This document shows, piece after piece, positions 16,293-24,949 of a DNA stretch of 64,000 nt. The stretch covers positions 2,912,501 to 2,976,500 of the forward strand of contig NZ_CP067136.1 of assembly GCF_028553785.1 (NCBI RefSeq), given 5' to 3'. The position numbers and the translations under genes are program-made. How positions within the stretch are numbered: the first letter of the stretch is position 1; the number at the start of each line of letters is the position of its first letter. The notes below the pieces were generated by a model. The model ran no database searches, was not told the DNA's origin, and saw only the letters and a program-made list of their open reading frames with translations. The DNA is from Paracoccus fistulariae. GTDB lineage: Bacteria > Pseudomonadota > Alphaproteobacteria > Rhodobacterales > Rhodobacteraceae.

Positions 16293-17516
16293 CTAGCGCA
16301 GGATGAATTCCGCGACGGTCTCGACATGGGGTGACCAGCGGAACTGGTCGACGACGAAAAGCTGCGTCAGGGTATAGCCCGCATCGGCAAGAATCCTCGC
16401 ATCCCTTGAGAAATTGACCGGATCGCAGGCGACAAAGGCGATTTTCGGCACGCCCGATGCTGCGATTTCGTGCATCTGCGCCTCGGCTCCGGCACGGGGC
16501 GGGTCGATCACAATCGCGTCAAAGGCCGAAAGCTCGTCTGGCAAGAGAGGGTTGCGGGCCAGATCGCGAATCTGCGTCGTCACCCGGTTCAGCCCCGGGG
16601 CCGCGCGCCAGCCCGCATCCAGCGCCTGAAGCGGCGCGGCCAGACCTTCGACCGCATGGACCGAGGCCGACTGGGCCAGAGGCAGGCTGAAGGTGCCGCA
16701 ACCGGCAAAAAGGTCCACGATCCGGCCTGCCCCTTGGGTAAAGCTGCGCAGGGCGGCCAGTAGCGCGGCTTCGCCCTCGGCCGTGGCTTGCAGGAAGGCC
16801 GCGGGCGGTGGCACGACCATGGCGCGGCCCATCGGCAGGGCGGGTGTGCGGCGGGTGATGCTTTGCCCGTCCCAATCCAGCCGCGCCAGATCCCCCTGTT
16901 CGGCCAGCGCCGCGAGGTTCTGAAACAGCGCCGGATCCATCGGCTTGCCGCCGGTCACCGCCACATCCAGCCCGGCGGGGCCGGCGATCACGGTGATCGT
17001 CAGTTCGGCCGCGCGCGAGGCACCTGCCACCACGATCTGCCGCAGCAGGGGCAGGGCATCCATGATCTGCGGCCGCAGCAGGTGGCAATCGCTCAGATCC
17101 GTGATCACATCCGAGGCGCGGGCGTGAAAGCCCAGCAAGGCGCCCTTCTTGGTGCGCCGTCCCGACAGCACCGCCCGCCTGCGAGAGCGCGGGGGCGAGA
17201 CATGCACCCCCTTGATCGGTGCGGGCAGATCGCGCGCGGCCAGTGCGGTTTCCACCACCTGCCGCTTCCAGTTGGTCGTGAACCCCTCGCTGGCATGCAT
17301 CAGCGAACAGCCGCCACAGGCGCGGTAATGGCTGCAGACGGGCTTCACGCGATCGGGCGACGGGGCCAGGATGCGAGGCGCGGCGATGCGTCCGTCAAGG
17401 GCCTCTCCCTCGATCTCTTCTCCGGGCAGGGTCAGCGGCGCCAGCGCCTGTCCCGCCGTACTGATGGCCACGCCATCGCCGCGTCGCCCCAGACGTTCGA
17501 TCCGCCAGCTTGTCAT
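16293..17516 (-). CDS. rlmD: 23S rRNA (uracil-5)-methyltransferase, RlmD/RumA family
   Basis: Class I SAM methyltransferase that forms 5-methyluridine in 23S rRNA. The 407-residue protein contains the iron-sulfur cysteines CSHYRACGGCSLMH near residue 60, the motif DLFAGCGTFSLPLAQ, the IDPPRAGA motif and the catalytic cysteine in AFVACDPVNFSRDA. A short N-terminal TRAM-like region precedes it. The ATG at 17514-17516 overlaps the stop of the ABC transporter gene by four bases. It is the last member of a five-gene coupled operon that begins with hslO. Confidence 0.92.
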   Translation of the reverse strand: MTSWRIERLGRRGDGVAISTAGQALAPLTLPGEEIEGEALDGRIAAPRILAPSPDRVKPVCSHYRACGGCSLMHASEGFTTNWKRQVVETALAARDLPAPIKGVHVSPPRSRRRAVLSGRRTKKGALLGFHARASDVITDLSDCHLLRPQIMDALPLLRQIVVAGASRAAELTITVIAGPAGLDVAVTGGKPMDPALFQNLAALAEQGDLARLDWDGQSITRRTPALPMGRAMVVPPPAAFLQATAEGEAALLAALRSFTQGAGRIVDLFAGCGTFSLPLAQSASVHAVEGLAAPLQALDAGWRAAPGLNRVTTQIRDLARNPLLPDELSAFDAIVIDPPRAGAEAQMHEIAASGVPKIAFVACDPVNFSRDARILADAGYTLTQLFVVDQFRWSPHVETVAEFILR

Positions 17517-19357
17517 TCGGCGGCCTCTTCGGTGCCCAGAAAACCGCCCGATTGCCGGTTCCAATACCGCGCGTAAAGCCCGTTCCGGGCCAGCAGCGCC
17601 TGATGGCTGCCCTCTTCCACGATCTGGCCGGCATCCATCACGATGATCCGGTCCAGTTCGGCAATGGTGGACAGGCGATGGGCGATGGCCAGAACGGTCT
17701 TGCCGGACATGGCGCGGGTCAGCGCCTCTTGCACCTGCGCCTCAACCTCGCTGTCCAGAGCACTTGTGGCCTCATCCAGCACCAGGATCGGCGCGTCCTT
17801 CAGGAAGGCGCGGGCCAGTGCGATCCGCTGCCGCTGGCCGCCAGACAGCTTGACCCCACGCTCTCCCAGATGCGCATCGTAACCCTTGCGACCGGCGAAA
17901 TCTTCCAGCCCCAGAATGAAGTCATGGGCCTCGGCGGCGCGGGCGGCGGCCTCGACCTCGTCCTGCGTGGCACCGGGGCGGCCATAAAGGATATTGTCGC
18001 GGGCCGAGCGGTTGAACATCGCGGTTTCCTGCGTGACCATGCCGATCTGCTGGCGCAGGCTTTCCTGCGTTACGTCGCGGATGTCATGGCCATCAATGCG
18101 GATCGCACCCTTTTCGACGTCGTAAAGCCGCAGCAGCAGCGCAACCAGCGTCGATTTCCCCGCGCCCGAGGCGCCGACAATGCCGATCCGCTCGCCCGGG
18201 GCGATATGCAGGTCGATCTGGCGTAGCCCGCCATCGCGCCGACCATAGGCAAATCCGACATCGCTGAAATCCACCCGCCCTTCGACGCGGTTCAGGGCGA
18301 TGGCATCGGGCTTATCCGTCAGCGCATGGGGCGGGGACAGGGTGCGCATGCCATCCTCGACCTCGCCAATGCTGCCCCAGATCCCCATCAGCGCCATGCT
18401 GACCCAGCCGGTCATCTGGCTGAGCCGCATCGAGATTGCCCCCGCCGTGGCCACATCGCCCGGCGTGGCCGCGCCCTGACGCCACAGCAGGATCGTGCCG
18501 CCCACAAGGATCACCGGCAGGATCCCGGCCACCACCATCAGCGACACCCGGAATGTGCTGCTGACCACGCCGAAATCCAGCGCGCGTTCGCGGAAACCGG
18601 CCATGGCGCTGAGCGCTTCGCGGTCCTCATGCTGGGCATGGGCGAACAGCTTGACGGTCTTGATATTGGTGATCGTGTCAACGACCTGCCCGGTCACCAT
18701 CGCCCGGGCCGAGGCGCGCGCGCCCGACCGCGACCGGATACGTGGCAGGAAAAACCGGATCAGCGCCAGATAGGCCGCCAGCCACAGGATCAGCGCCACC
18801 GCGCCCCAGCCATCGACCGAGATCAGGAACGCCGCCGAGCCCAGAACCGAGGCCAGCGCGAAAGCGACCACATTGACCATTTCCGTTGCAACATCAGTCA
18901 CGGCACGCGCGGTCTGCATCTGCTTTTGCGCCAGCCGCCCGGCAAAGTCATTGTCGAAGAAGGTCACGGAATGGCCCATCGTCCAGCGGTGCAACCGCGA
19001 CAGCACCAGCGGCATGACATTCGGGCCGACGATCACGCTGGACGTGGCGGCAGAGAGGCCAAAGATCAGCGGGCGCAGGATCAGGAAAAAGCCGACAAAG
19101 GCGCCGATCAGCAGGGCGCTGTCCGACAGCACCGTATCCGCATTGCCACCGGCGACGGCATCGACAACCGCGCCCAGCAGCACCGCCGCAATCACATCCG
19201 CCGCCCCGCCAATGGCCGAGGCCATCGCCGCCAGCGACAACCCGCCCCCGGCCCCCGAGAGACACCAGCGGAAAAAACGCAGCAGCGTGTCGGGCGGCGG
19301 CCCTTCGGCCGGGCGAAAGGCGTCGATGATGCGGCCAAGACGGCGGTGCAGGCTCAT
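17513..19357 (-). CDS. ABC exporter, fused permease and ATPase (MsbA/ATM-like)
   Basis: A 614-residue half-transporter that would work as a homodimer in the inner membrane. The N-terminal half has about six membrane helices; the C-terminal ATPase shows Walker A GASGAGKST, the signature LSGGQRQRIALARA, Walker B ILVLDEATSALDSE and the H-loop AIAHRLSTIAEL. The substrate, possibly a lipid or drug, cannot be deduced. It overlaps both cca upstream and rlmD downstream by four bases, so expression is coupled to RNA-modification genes. Confidence 0.92.
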   Translation of the reverse strand: MSLHRRLGRIIDAFRPAEGPPPDTLLRFFRWCLSGAGGGLSLAAMASAIGGAADVIAAVLLGAVVDAVAGGNADTVLSDSALLIGAFVGFFLILRPLIFGLSAATSSVIVGPNVMPLVLSRLHRWTMGHSVTFFDNDFAGRLAQKQMQTARAVTDVATEMVNVVAFALASVLGSAAFLISVDGWGAVALILWLAAYLALIRFFLPRIRSRSGARASARAMVTGQVVDTITNIKTVKLFAHAQHEDREALSAMAGFRERALDFGVVSSTFRVSLMVVAGILPVILVGGTILLWRQGAATPGDVATAGAISMRLSQMTGWVSMALMGIWGSIGEVEDGMRTLSPPHALTDKPDAIALNRVEGRVDFSDVGFAYGRRDGGLRQIDLHIAPGERIGIVGASGAGKSTLVALLLRLYDVEKGAIRIDGHDIRDVTQESLRQQIGMVTQETAMFNRSARDNILYGRPGATQDEVEAAARAAEAHDFILGLEDFAGRKGYDAHLGERGVKLSGGQRQRIALARAFLKDAPILVLDEATSALDSEVEAQVQEALTRAMSGKTVLAIAHRLSTIAELDRIIVMDAGQIVEEGSHQALLARNGLYARYWNRQSGGFLGTEEAAE

Positions 19358-20526
19358 TCGCTGCCCTCCGCCCGGCGGGCCAGTGCCACAAGATCCGGCG
19401 CAGTGGCGCGGAAATCGCTGTCGATCCAGTGATCCTCGGCCATGCGCAGCGCCGCTCCAAGGGCCGCACCTGAAAGCTGCGGCATCAGATCGGTGGCCGA
19501 TATCGGCAGCTTCTGCTGCGCAGCGCGTTGAATTCGGCGGTCCCAGTCCGGCGGCAGATCCCGCCCCTCTGCCAGCCGGTATTGCGCCACCTGACGCGCC
19601 AGATCCTGTCCGTGGCGATAGGCGATGCGCTCAAGGCTGTCATCGCCTTGGGCCAGTTCCCGCAATTGCATGACGATCCGGGCGCTGCGATTGCTGAGGC
19701 GCAGACTCCCGCGCGGGTCGTCGGCCTGCAACGTGGCCAGCCGCAGCCGCCAGTCGGGTGCGGTTTCGACCCTTCGCAGCGCCGTCAGCAGATCCAGCCG
19801 CGCACCCGGCAAGACATGCTGCAGCACGCCGGTCTGCTCCATCAGGCACAAGGCATCCAGTGGATCGGGCGCTTTCAGCAACTTCTGCATCTCCTCCCCG
19901 ATCCGCTCTTTCGAGATCCGGTTCAGGCCCTCGGCCAATTCGGCGCAGGCCGCCAGCGCATCGGGGTCGGCCGCACCGGGCGCGCCGTACCAAGCGTGGA
20001 AGCGGAAGAAACGCAGGATGCGCAGATAATCTTCGGTGATCCGCGCGCGCGGATCGCCCACAAAGCGCAGCCGCCGCGCCAGCAGGTCCGGCAGCCCGCC
20101 GATCGGGTCCAGAACTTCGCCCGTCGCCGTGGCATAAAGAGCGTTCATGGTGAAATCCCGCCGTCGCGCATCCTCGGCCAGGTCGGTCGAGAAGGAGACG
20201 ACCGCATGGCGGCCATCGGTTTCGACATCGCGGCGAAAGGTGGTGATTTCAAAGCTGCGCCAGGGGCCGCTCTCTGTCGTCAGGACAGTGACGGTGCCAT
20301 GCTCGATCCCGGTGGGCACGGTCTTCAGCCCTGCGGCTCCGGCCAGATCAATGACCTGCTGCGGCAGCGCGTCGGTGGACAGATCGACATCCGACACATC
20401 TTCGCCCAGCATCGCGTTGCGCACGGCGCCGCCCACGATCAGCGCCTGATGGCCCGCCGCCGTCAGGGTTGTCAGCACCTGCTGCAGCCCCGGCGAGGAC
20501 AGGAATTCGGCCCTGATCGCGCTCAT
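19354..20526 (-). CDS. cca: CCA tRNA nucleotidyltransferase / poly(A) polymerase family
   Basis: The enzyme adds or repairs the CCA end of tRNAs. The 390-residue protein has the class II nucleotidyltransferase head: LIVGGAVRNAMLGEDVSDVDL with the catalytic DVD, then the RRDFTMNALYATATGEVLDPIGG block, split here by family convention, and the neck motif EDYLRILRFFRFHAWYG. The start ATG at 20524-20526 overlaps the Nudix stop by four bases. The distinction from poly(A) polymerase is not certain from sequence alone; both tRNA genes in this window already encode CCA. Confidence 0.92.
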   Translation of the reverse strand: MSAIRAEFLSSPGLQQVLTTLTAAGHQALIVGGAVRNAMLGEDVSDVDLSTDALPQQVIDLAGAAGLKTVPTGIEHGTVTVLTTESGPWRSFEITTFRRDVETDGRHAVVSFSTDLAEDARRRDFTMNALYATATGEVLDPIGGLPDLLARRLRFVGDPRARITEDYLRILRFFRFHAWYGAPGAADPDALAACAELAEGLNRISKERIGEEMQKLLKAPDPLDALCLMEQTGVLQHVLPGARLDLLTALRRVETAPDWRLRLATLQADDPRGSLRLSNRSARIVMQLRELAQGDDSLERIAYRHGQDLARQVAQYRLAEGRDLPPDWDRRIQRAAQQKLPISATDLMPQLSGAALGAALRMAEDHWIDSDFRATAPDLVALARRAEGSE

Positions 20527-21116
20527 CCCCGCATCCTGTCCGCCAGCCCCAGCAGGATGCGCGCCGTCGCGCCCCACAGATAATAGGGACCGTAGGGCGC
20601 GATGTGATAGCTGCGCCAGCCGCCGCGCCAGCGGCGTTTCTCGATACGGTAGCTGGCCGGGTCGCAGACATGGGCAAAGGGCAGGGTAAACACCTCTTCC
20701 ACCTCGCCCGGTTCCGCGACGGGGGTGAAATCGCCCCGGATGATGCCGACCAGCGGCATGACCGAGAAGCCGGTGACGGTGCGATGCGGGGGCATGGCGC
20801 CCAAAATATCGACCTGATCGCTGGCCAGCCCGATCTCTTCCCAGGCCTCGCGCAGGGCGGCGGCGGTCTCATCGGCATCGCCGGGATCGACCTTGCCGCC
20901 GGGCAAGGAGATCTGGCCCGGGTGATGGCGCAGGCCAGAGGCGCGCTTGGTCAGGACCAGCCTGCCGTCATCTTCGTGAAACGCTGCCAGAACGCCCGCC
21001 GGACGCAGGGTCCCGGCGGGCGGTGTGACATCGGCATTCAGGTCGAAATCCGAGCTGGCTTCGGCCGGCCGCGCAAGCGCCCGGCGCAGCTGCTCTTCGG
21101 ACCAGTTCAGCGTCAC
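20523..21116 (-). CDS. Nudix hydrolase, CoA pyrophosphatase (NudL) type
   Basis: A 197-residue Nudix protein. The family segment LTKRASGLRHHPGQISLPGG precedes the Nudix box, which runs from GGKVDPGD through REAWEEIGL; this pair is characteristic of the NudL/CoA diphosphatase group that cleaves coenzyme A to phosphopantetheine and ADP. The C-terminus contains the WGATARILLGL segment common in the family. It overlaps hslO upstream and cca downstream by four bases each. Confidence 0.88.
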   Translation of the reverse strand: MTLNWSEEQLRRALARPAEASSDFDLNADVTPPAGTLRPAGVLAAFHEDDGRLVLTKRASGLRHHPGQISLPGGKVDPGDADETAAALREAWEEIGLASDQVDILGAMPPHRTVTGFSVMPLVGIIRGDFTPVAEPGEVEEVFTLPFAHVCDPASYRIEKRRWRGGWRSYHIAPYGPYYLWGATARILLGLADRMRG

Positions 21117-22138
21117 TCTTGCACCTTGTCGTCGCTTTCCTCCAGCGGCTGGCCTTCGGCATCGACGGTCGCTTCAAAGCCCAGACTGCTGGGATCAAGC
21201 TCGTAATGCGCGCCGCAGAACTGGCAATCGGCGGTCACGATGCCCTCATCCGTGGTCATCTGCGCGATATCCTTGGCCGAATAGATCGACAGCGTGTCGC
21301 GCACCCGGTCCGAGGTGCAGGAACAGCCGAATTCGACCCGCTGCGGATCGAAGACGCGCGGGTCTTCTTCGTGAAACAGCCGGACCAGCAGGTCCGTGGG
21401 GCCGACCGTCGGGCCGATCAGTTCCAGCGTTTCGACCGTGTCCAGCAGGATATTGGCGCGGTTCCAGTCTTCGGATTCGCCCCCCTGCAGGATATCGGCC
21501 GCCTCGATCAGGCCGCCTTCGCCGCTGCCGCCCTGACTGGCATCCATCGGCTGCGCGGGCAGGGTTTGCAGCATCACGCCACCGGCGCGCCAATGCCCCT
21601 CTTCGCCGGACATGCGGGAAAATCCGCTGGCCAGTTCGAACCGCGTCGGCAGCTGCTCGGACTGGGCGAAATAGGTCTGGGCACAGGCGGACAGTGATCC
21701 GCCCGACAGCGGGGTGATGCCCTGATAGGGATGGGTGCCTTCGCCCTGATCGATGAGAATGGCGAAATAGCCCTCGCCGATCTGTTCGAAAGGGTCGCGA
21801 TCATCCAGACGCTCTTCGTCAAAGCTGGCCCAGGCGCGGATGCGGGCGGGCGCGTCTTCGGCTTCGGGCGCATAGTAATCGGCAGCGATGGTGCGCACGG
21901 CACCGTTCCCACGGACCTGAAGGCTCAGCTTCCAGCGCAGTTTCATGGTCGGGCCGATCAGCGCCATCAGCAAGGCAAGCTCGGCCACCAGGGCGCTGAC
22001 GGGTGCGGGATAGTCATGGCGCGACAGGATGTGGTCCAGCACCCCGTCCAGCCGCGCGATCCGGCCGCGGATGTTCGAACGGTCAAGCTGAAAGGGCAGA
22101 ACCGTGTCGTCCCAGGCAATCTGGTTAAGCATGCTCAT
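21113..22138 (-). CDS. hslO: Redox-regulated chaperone Hsp33
   Basis: Hsp33 is a cytoplasmic holdase switched on by oxidation and unfolding. The four zinc-binding cysteines are present as CSC near residue 276 and CQFC near residue 310, close to the C-terminus. The 341-residue length fits. The ATG at 22136-22138 has AAGGA at six bases, deciding the start against longer in-frame alternatives. It is the first gene of the hslO-nudL-cca-ABC-rlmD chain, each joined by a 4-nt overlap. Confidence 0.95.
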   Translation of the reverse strand: MSMLNQIAWDDTVLPFQLDRSNIRGRIARLDGVLDHILSRHDYPAPVSALVAELALLMALIGPTMKLRWKLSLQVRGNGAVRTIAADYYAPEAEDAPARIRAWASFDEERLDDRDPFEQIGEGYFAILIDQGEGTHPYQGITPLSGGSLSACAQTYFAQSEQLPTRFELASGFSRMSGEEGHWRAGGVMLQTLPAQPMDASQGGSGEGGLIEAADILQGGESEDWNRANILLDTVETLELIGPTVGPTDLLVRLFHEEDPRVFDPQRVEFGCSCTSDRVRDTLSIYSAKDIAQMTTDEGIVTADCQFCGAHYELDPSSLGFEATVDAEGQPLEESDDKVQE

Positions 22139-22285
22139 GGCGTATCCTTGAAATCTGTCGGGCCCGTCGCAAGCACGGGCCGGTTGTGCCCAATATAGGT
22201 CATTTGCCGCCGATCCCAAGGGGGGGCTGCCCGCGCTTTGCACCGGCGGCCCGTCGCGGTAAGGGATCGGAAACGATGACAGGGA

Positions 22286-22744
22286 ATGCTGATGATTCCG
22301 CGATTTGGCAAAACTCCCCTGCGGGGGCAATCCTACCGGCGTAGGCCGGGCGCCTATGCGATCCTCTATCGCGACGGCCATCTGCTGATGACGCATCAGG
22401 TGCGGCCCTCGCCGGAATATCAGCTTCCGGGCGGCGGGATCGACCCGGGCGAGGGGCCGATCACCGCCCTGCATCGCGAGGTCTTCGAAGAGACCGGGTT
22501 CAGCATTGCCGCGCCGCGTTATCTGGGCAGCTACCGGCGCTATGCCTATCTGCCTGATTATGGCTATCACGCCGAAAAGATGTGCCATGTCTGGCTGGCA
22601 CGCCCGATCCTGCGCCGTGGTCCGCCGACCGAGCCGCATCACGATGCCTGCTGGATGACACCGGAGCGCGCCTATCGGCTGTTGCCGGATGCCGGATCAC
22701 GCGCGATGTTGCGCCGGTCAGGTCTGATCAGGGGGACAGCATGA
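22286..22744 (+). CDS. Nudix hydrolase
   Basis: A 152-residue Nudix protein with an intact box, GGIDPGEG through REVFEETGF, preceded by GAYAILYRDGHLLMTHQ. It hydrolyses a nucleoside-diphosphate-linked compound, but the substrate is unknown. The N-terminus has two in-frame ATGs (22286 and 22292); AGGGA is better spaced from the second. The stop overlaps the phzF-like start by four bases, so the two genes are coupled. It is divergent from hslO across about 150 bp. Confidence 0.88.
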   Translation: MLMIPRFGKTPLRGQSYRRRPGAYAILYRDGHLLMTHQVRPSPEYQLPGGGIDPGEGPITALHREVFEETGFSIAAPRYLGSYRRYAYLPDYGYHAEKMCHVWLARPILRRGPPTEPHHDACWMTPERAYRLLPDAGSRAMLRRSGLIRGTA

Positions 22745-23577
22745 GTCCGTTCGATTACCGTCAGGTGGATGTTTTCACCTCGACCGCGCTGCGGGGCAAT
22801 CCGCTGGCCGTTGTGCTGGGTGCCGAAGGGCTGTCGGACGATGTCATGGCGCGCTTCGCCAATTGGACCAATCTCAGCGAGACGGTGTTTCTGCTGCCCC
22901 CGACGCAGCCCGAGGCGGATTACCGCCTGCGCATCTTCACGCCCAAAAGCGAATTGCCCTTCGCAGGCCATCCGACGCTGGGATCCTGTCATGCCTGGCT
23001 TGAGGCCGGAGGCAAGCCCAAGGGCACGGATATCGTGCAGGAATGCGGGGTCGGGCTGATCCGGATCCGGCGCAGCGAGGATGGGCTGGCCTTTGCCGCC
23101 CCGCCGCTGATCCGCAGTGGCGCGCTGAAGCCTGCCTTGTTGCAGCGGGTGATGGAGGCACTGTCACTGCGGCCCGATCAGGTGGTCGAGGGGCAATGGG
23201 TCGATAACGGGCCGGGATGGCTGGCGCTGCTTCTGAAGCGTCGGGCCGATCTGCTGGCGGTGCAGCCCGATTACAGCAAGCTGGCGGGGCTGGAAGTCGG
23301 GCTGGTCGCGCCCTTCGATCGCGACGAAGACGGCGACGGCGCGGATTTCGAGCTGCGGTCGTTCATGTCAGAAGGCGCCGAGGATCCCGTGACCGGTAGC
23401 CTCAATGCCAGCGTGGCGATCTGGCTGATCGGAAACGGGATCGCCCAACCATCCTATGTCGCGGCGCAGGGCACCTGCCTGGGCCGCGCGGGGCGGGTGC
23501 ATGTCCGGCAAGAGGGCGACACCATCTGGGTCGGCGGCCAGTCCGTGACCTGCATCAGCGGGCAGGTGTCGCTGTAG
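22741..23577 (+). CDS. PhzF family isomerase/epimerase-like protein
   Basis: A 278-residue protein with the PhzF fold: QVDVFTSTALRGNPLAVVL at the N-terminus including the conserved GNP, SETVFLLPP with the catalytic glutamate region, FTPKSELPFAGHPTLGS, and the second-half motif EDPVTGSLNASVA. Family members isomerise small metabolites (phenazine precursors or epimerised amino acid derivatives), but most are uncharacterised. There is no phenazine cluster here. Translation is coupled to the upstream Nudix gene by ATGA. Confidence 0.88.
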   Translation: MSPFDYRQVDVFTSTALRGNPLAVVLGAEGLSDDVMARFANWTNLSETVFLLPPTQPEADYRLRIFTPKSELPFAGHPTLGSCHAWLEAGGKPKGTDIVQECGVGLIRIRRSEDGLAFAAPPLIRSGALKPALLQRVMEALSLRPDQVVEGQWVDNGPGWLALLLKRRADLLAVQPDYSKLAGLEVGLVAPFDRDEDGDGADFELRSFMSEGAEDPVTGSLNASVAIWLIGNGIAQPSYVAAQGTCLGRAGRVHVRQEGDTIWVGGQSVTCISGQVSL

Positions 23578-23586
23578 TTACGTGAT

Positions 23587-24879
23587 CTAATGCCGGCGGC
23601 TGGATTTCTTGGCCACGGTATATTCGATCAGCACGGCGGATACGTCGTCCTGCCGGTCGCCACGGCAATATTCCGACACCGACCAGGCCATGGATTCCAG
23701 AAAGACATGGCCTTTGAGAAAGGCATTGGTGCGCAGGATCGCCTCCAGCCCTTCTTCGCCGAGTGACACGCCCGCGCGGTTCGAGGCCTCGCTGATCCCG
23801 TCCGAGGTGATCAGCAAACGATCGCCGGGCTGCAATTGCAGTTCAACCTCGTCGAAGGTTGGACTTCCGAAGACGCCGATGGGCATGCCGCCCTGACCCA
23901 CGCGCTGAACCTGCCCGTCGGCGCGTTGCAGCATCGGATAGGGGTGCCCGGCCTGCACAAGCTGAAGCTGACCGGTGACATGGTTCAATTCGGCATAGAT
24001 CATGGTGAAATAGGTGTCGGTGCACATCTCCTCCAGCATCATGTTGTTCAGCGCATGGGCCAGCGCGGCGGGCGGCATGAAGCCCGACGCGGATTTCTTG
24101 CCGCGCAAGGCGATGCTGTGCTCGGTCGCGCCGGACAGATGCACCGACAGCTGCGCCGTCAGCAGCGCCGCCGTCACCCCATGCCCCGAAACATCCAGCG
24201 CATAAATCCCCACACGGTCGCGACCGATGGGGAAAAAGCCGACCAGATCGCCGCCGACATGGCCTGCCGGACGCAGCATCAGCGAAATCTCGATATCGCC
24301 AAAGCGGCCGGTTCTTTCCCGCACCAGCCCCTGTTGCAGCATCCGCGCCTCTTGCAGGTCACGGACGATGGCGGCCTGCGCCTCTCGCAGCTTGTCCAGC
24401 GTGTTGCGCAGCTTGGCATTGCTTGCGCGCAGCTCACCCTCGATGCGCAAGATCCGTTCGCCGGCGGCCAGCCGCGCGATCAGTTCGACGCGGGTGATCG
24501 GTTTGGTCAGGAAATCATCCGCGCCCGCATCCAGCCCCAGAACAATGTCTTCCTGCATCCGATGGGCGGTCAGAAGGATGAAGTAACCATAGCTGTCGCG
24601 GGGCAGGCTGCGGAAGGCGCGACACAGTTCCAGCCCGCTCATCCCCGGGATGTCCCAGTCCGACAGCACGAAATCAGGTTCCGACTGCTTGCACAGTTCA
24701 AGCGCCTCGGGGCCTGTCGATGCCTCCATCACCCGGTATCCCGCAAGGCGAAGCTGGATCCCGAAAAGCCGCCGATGTGCCGGGCTGGATTCGACCAGAA
24801 GCACCGTGCGTACAGGCAGGTTCTTCAGGCATTCCGTGGCCTGGATATTGTTTCCATCAGAAGGATTCGCGGGCGTCAT
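23587..24879 (-). CDS. Response regulator with PP2C-type (RsbU/SpoIIE) phosphatase output
   Basis: The 430-residue protein has a receiver domain (residues about 24-140), a helical linker (LRASNAKLRNTLDKLREAQ) and a PP2C-like serine phosphatase domain from about 185, with VGGDLVGFF and LDVSGHGVTAALLTAQL metal-binding motifs and GDRQDDVSAVLI at the end. The phospho-acceptor is Asp74 and the conserved lysine Lys126, but the acidic pocket reads Glu30-Ser31 where Asp-Asp is usual. Such proteins dephosphorylate anti-sigma antagonists; none is encoded nearby, so its target is elsewhere. Confidence 0.9.
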   Translation of the reverse strand: MTPANPSDGNNIQATECLKNLPVRTVLLVESSPAHRRLFGIQLRLAGYRVMEASTGPEALELCKQSEPDFVLSDWDIPGMSGLELCRAFRSLPRDSYGYFILLTAHRMQEDIVLGLDAGADDFLTKPITRVELIARLAAGERILRIEGELRASNAKLRNTLDKLREAQAAIVRDLQEARMLQQGLVRERTGRFGDIEISLMLRPAGHVGGDLVGFFPIGRDRVGIYALDVSGHGVTAALLTAQLSVHLSGATEHSIALRGKKSASGFMPPAALAHALNNMMLEEMCTDTYFTMIYAELNHVTGQLQLVQAGHPYPMLQRADGQVQRVGQGGMPIGVFGSPTFDEVELQLQPGDRLLITSDGISEASNRAGVSLGEEGLEAILRTNAFLKGHVFLESMAWSVSEYCRGDRQDDVSAVLIEYTVAKKSSRRH

Positions 24880-24949
24880 GCCCTCTTCTTAGGCGCGTTG
24901 ACGTAAAGATCAGGTAAATCGGCGACGGTCCGCCCGACAGGTCCCTGAT

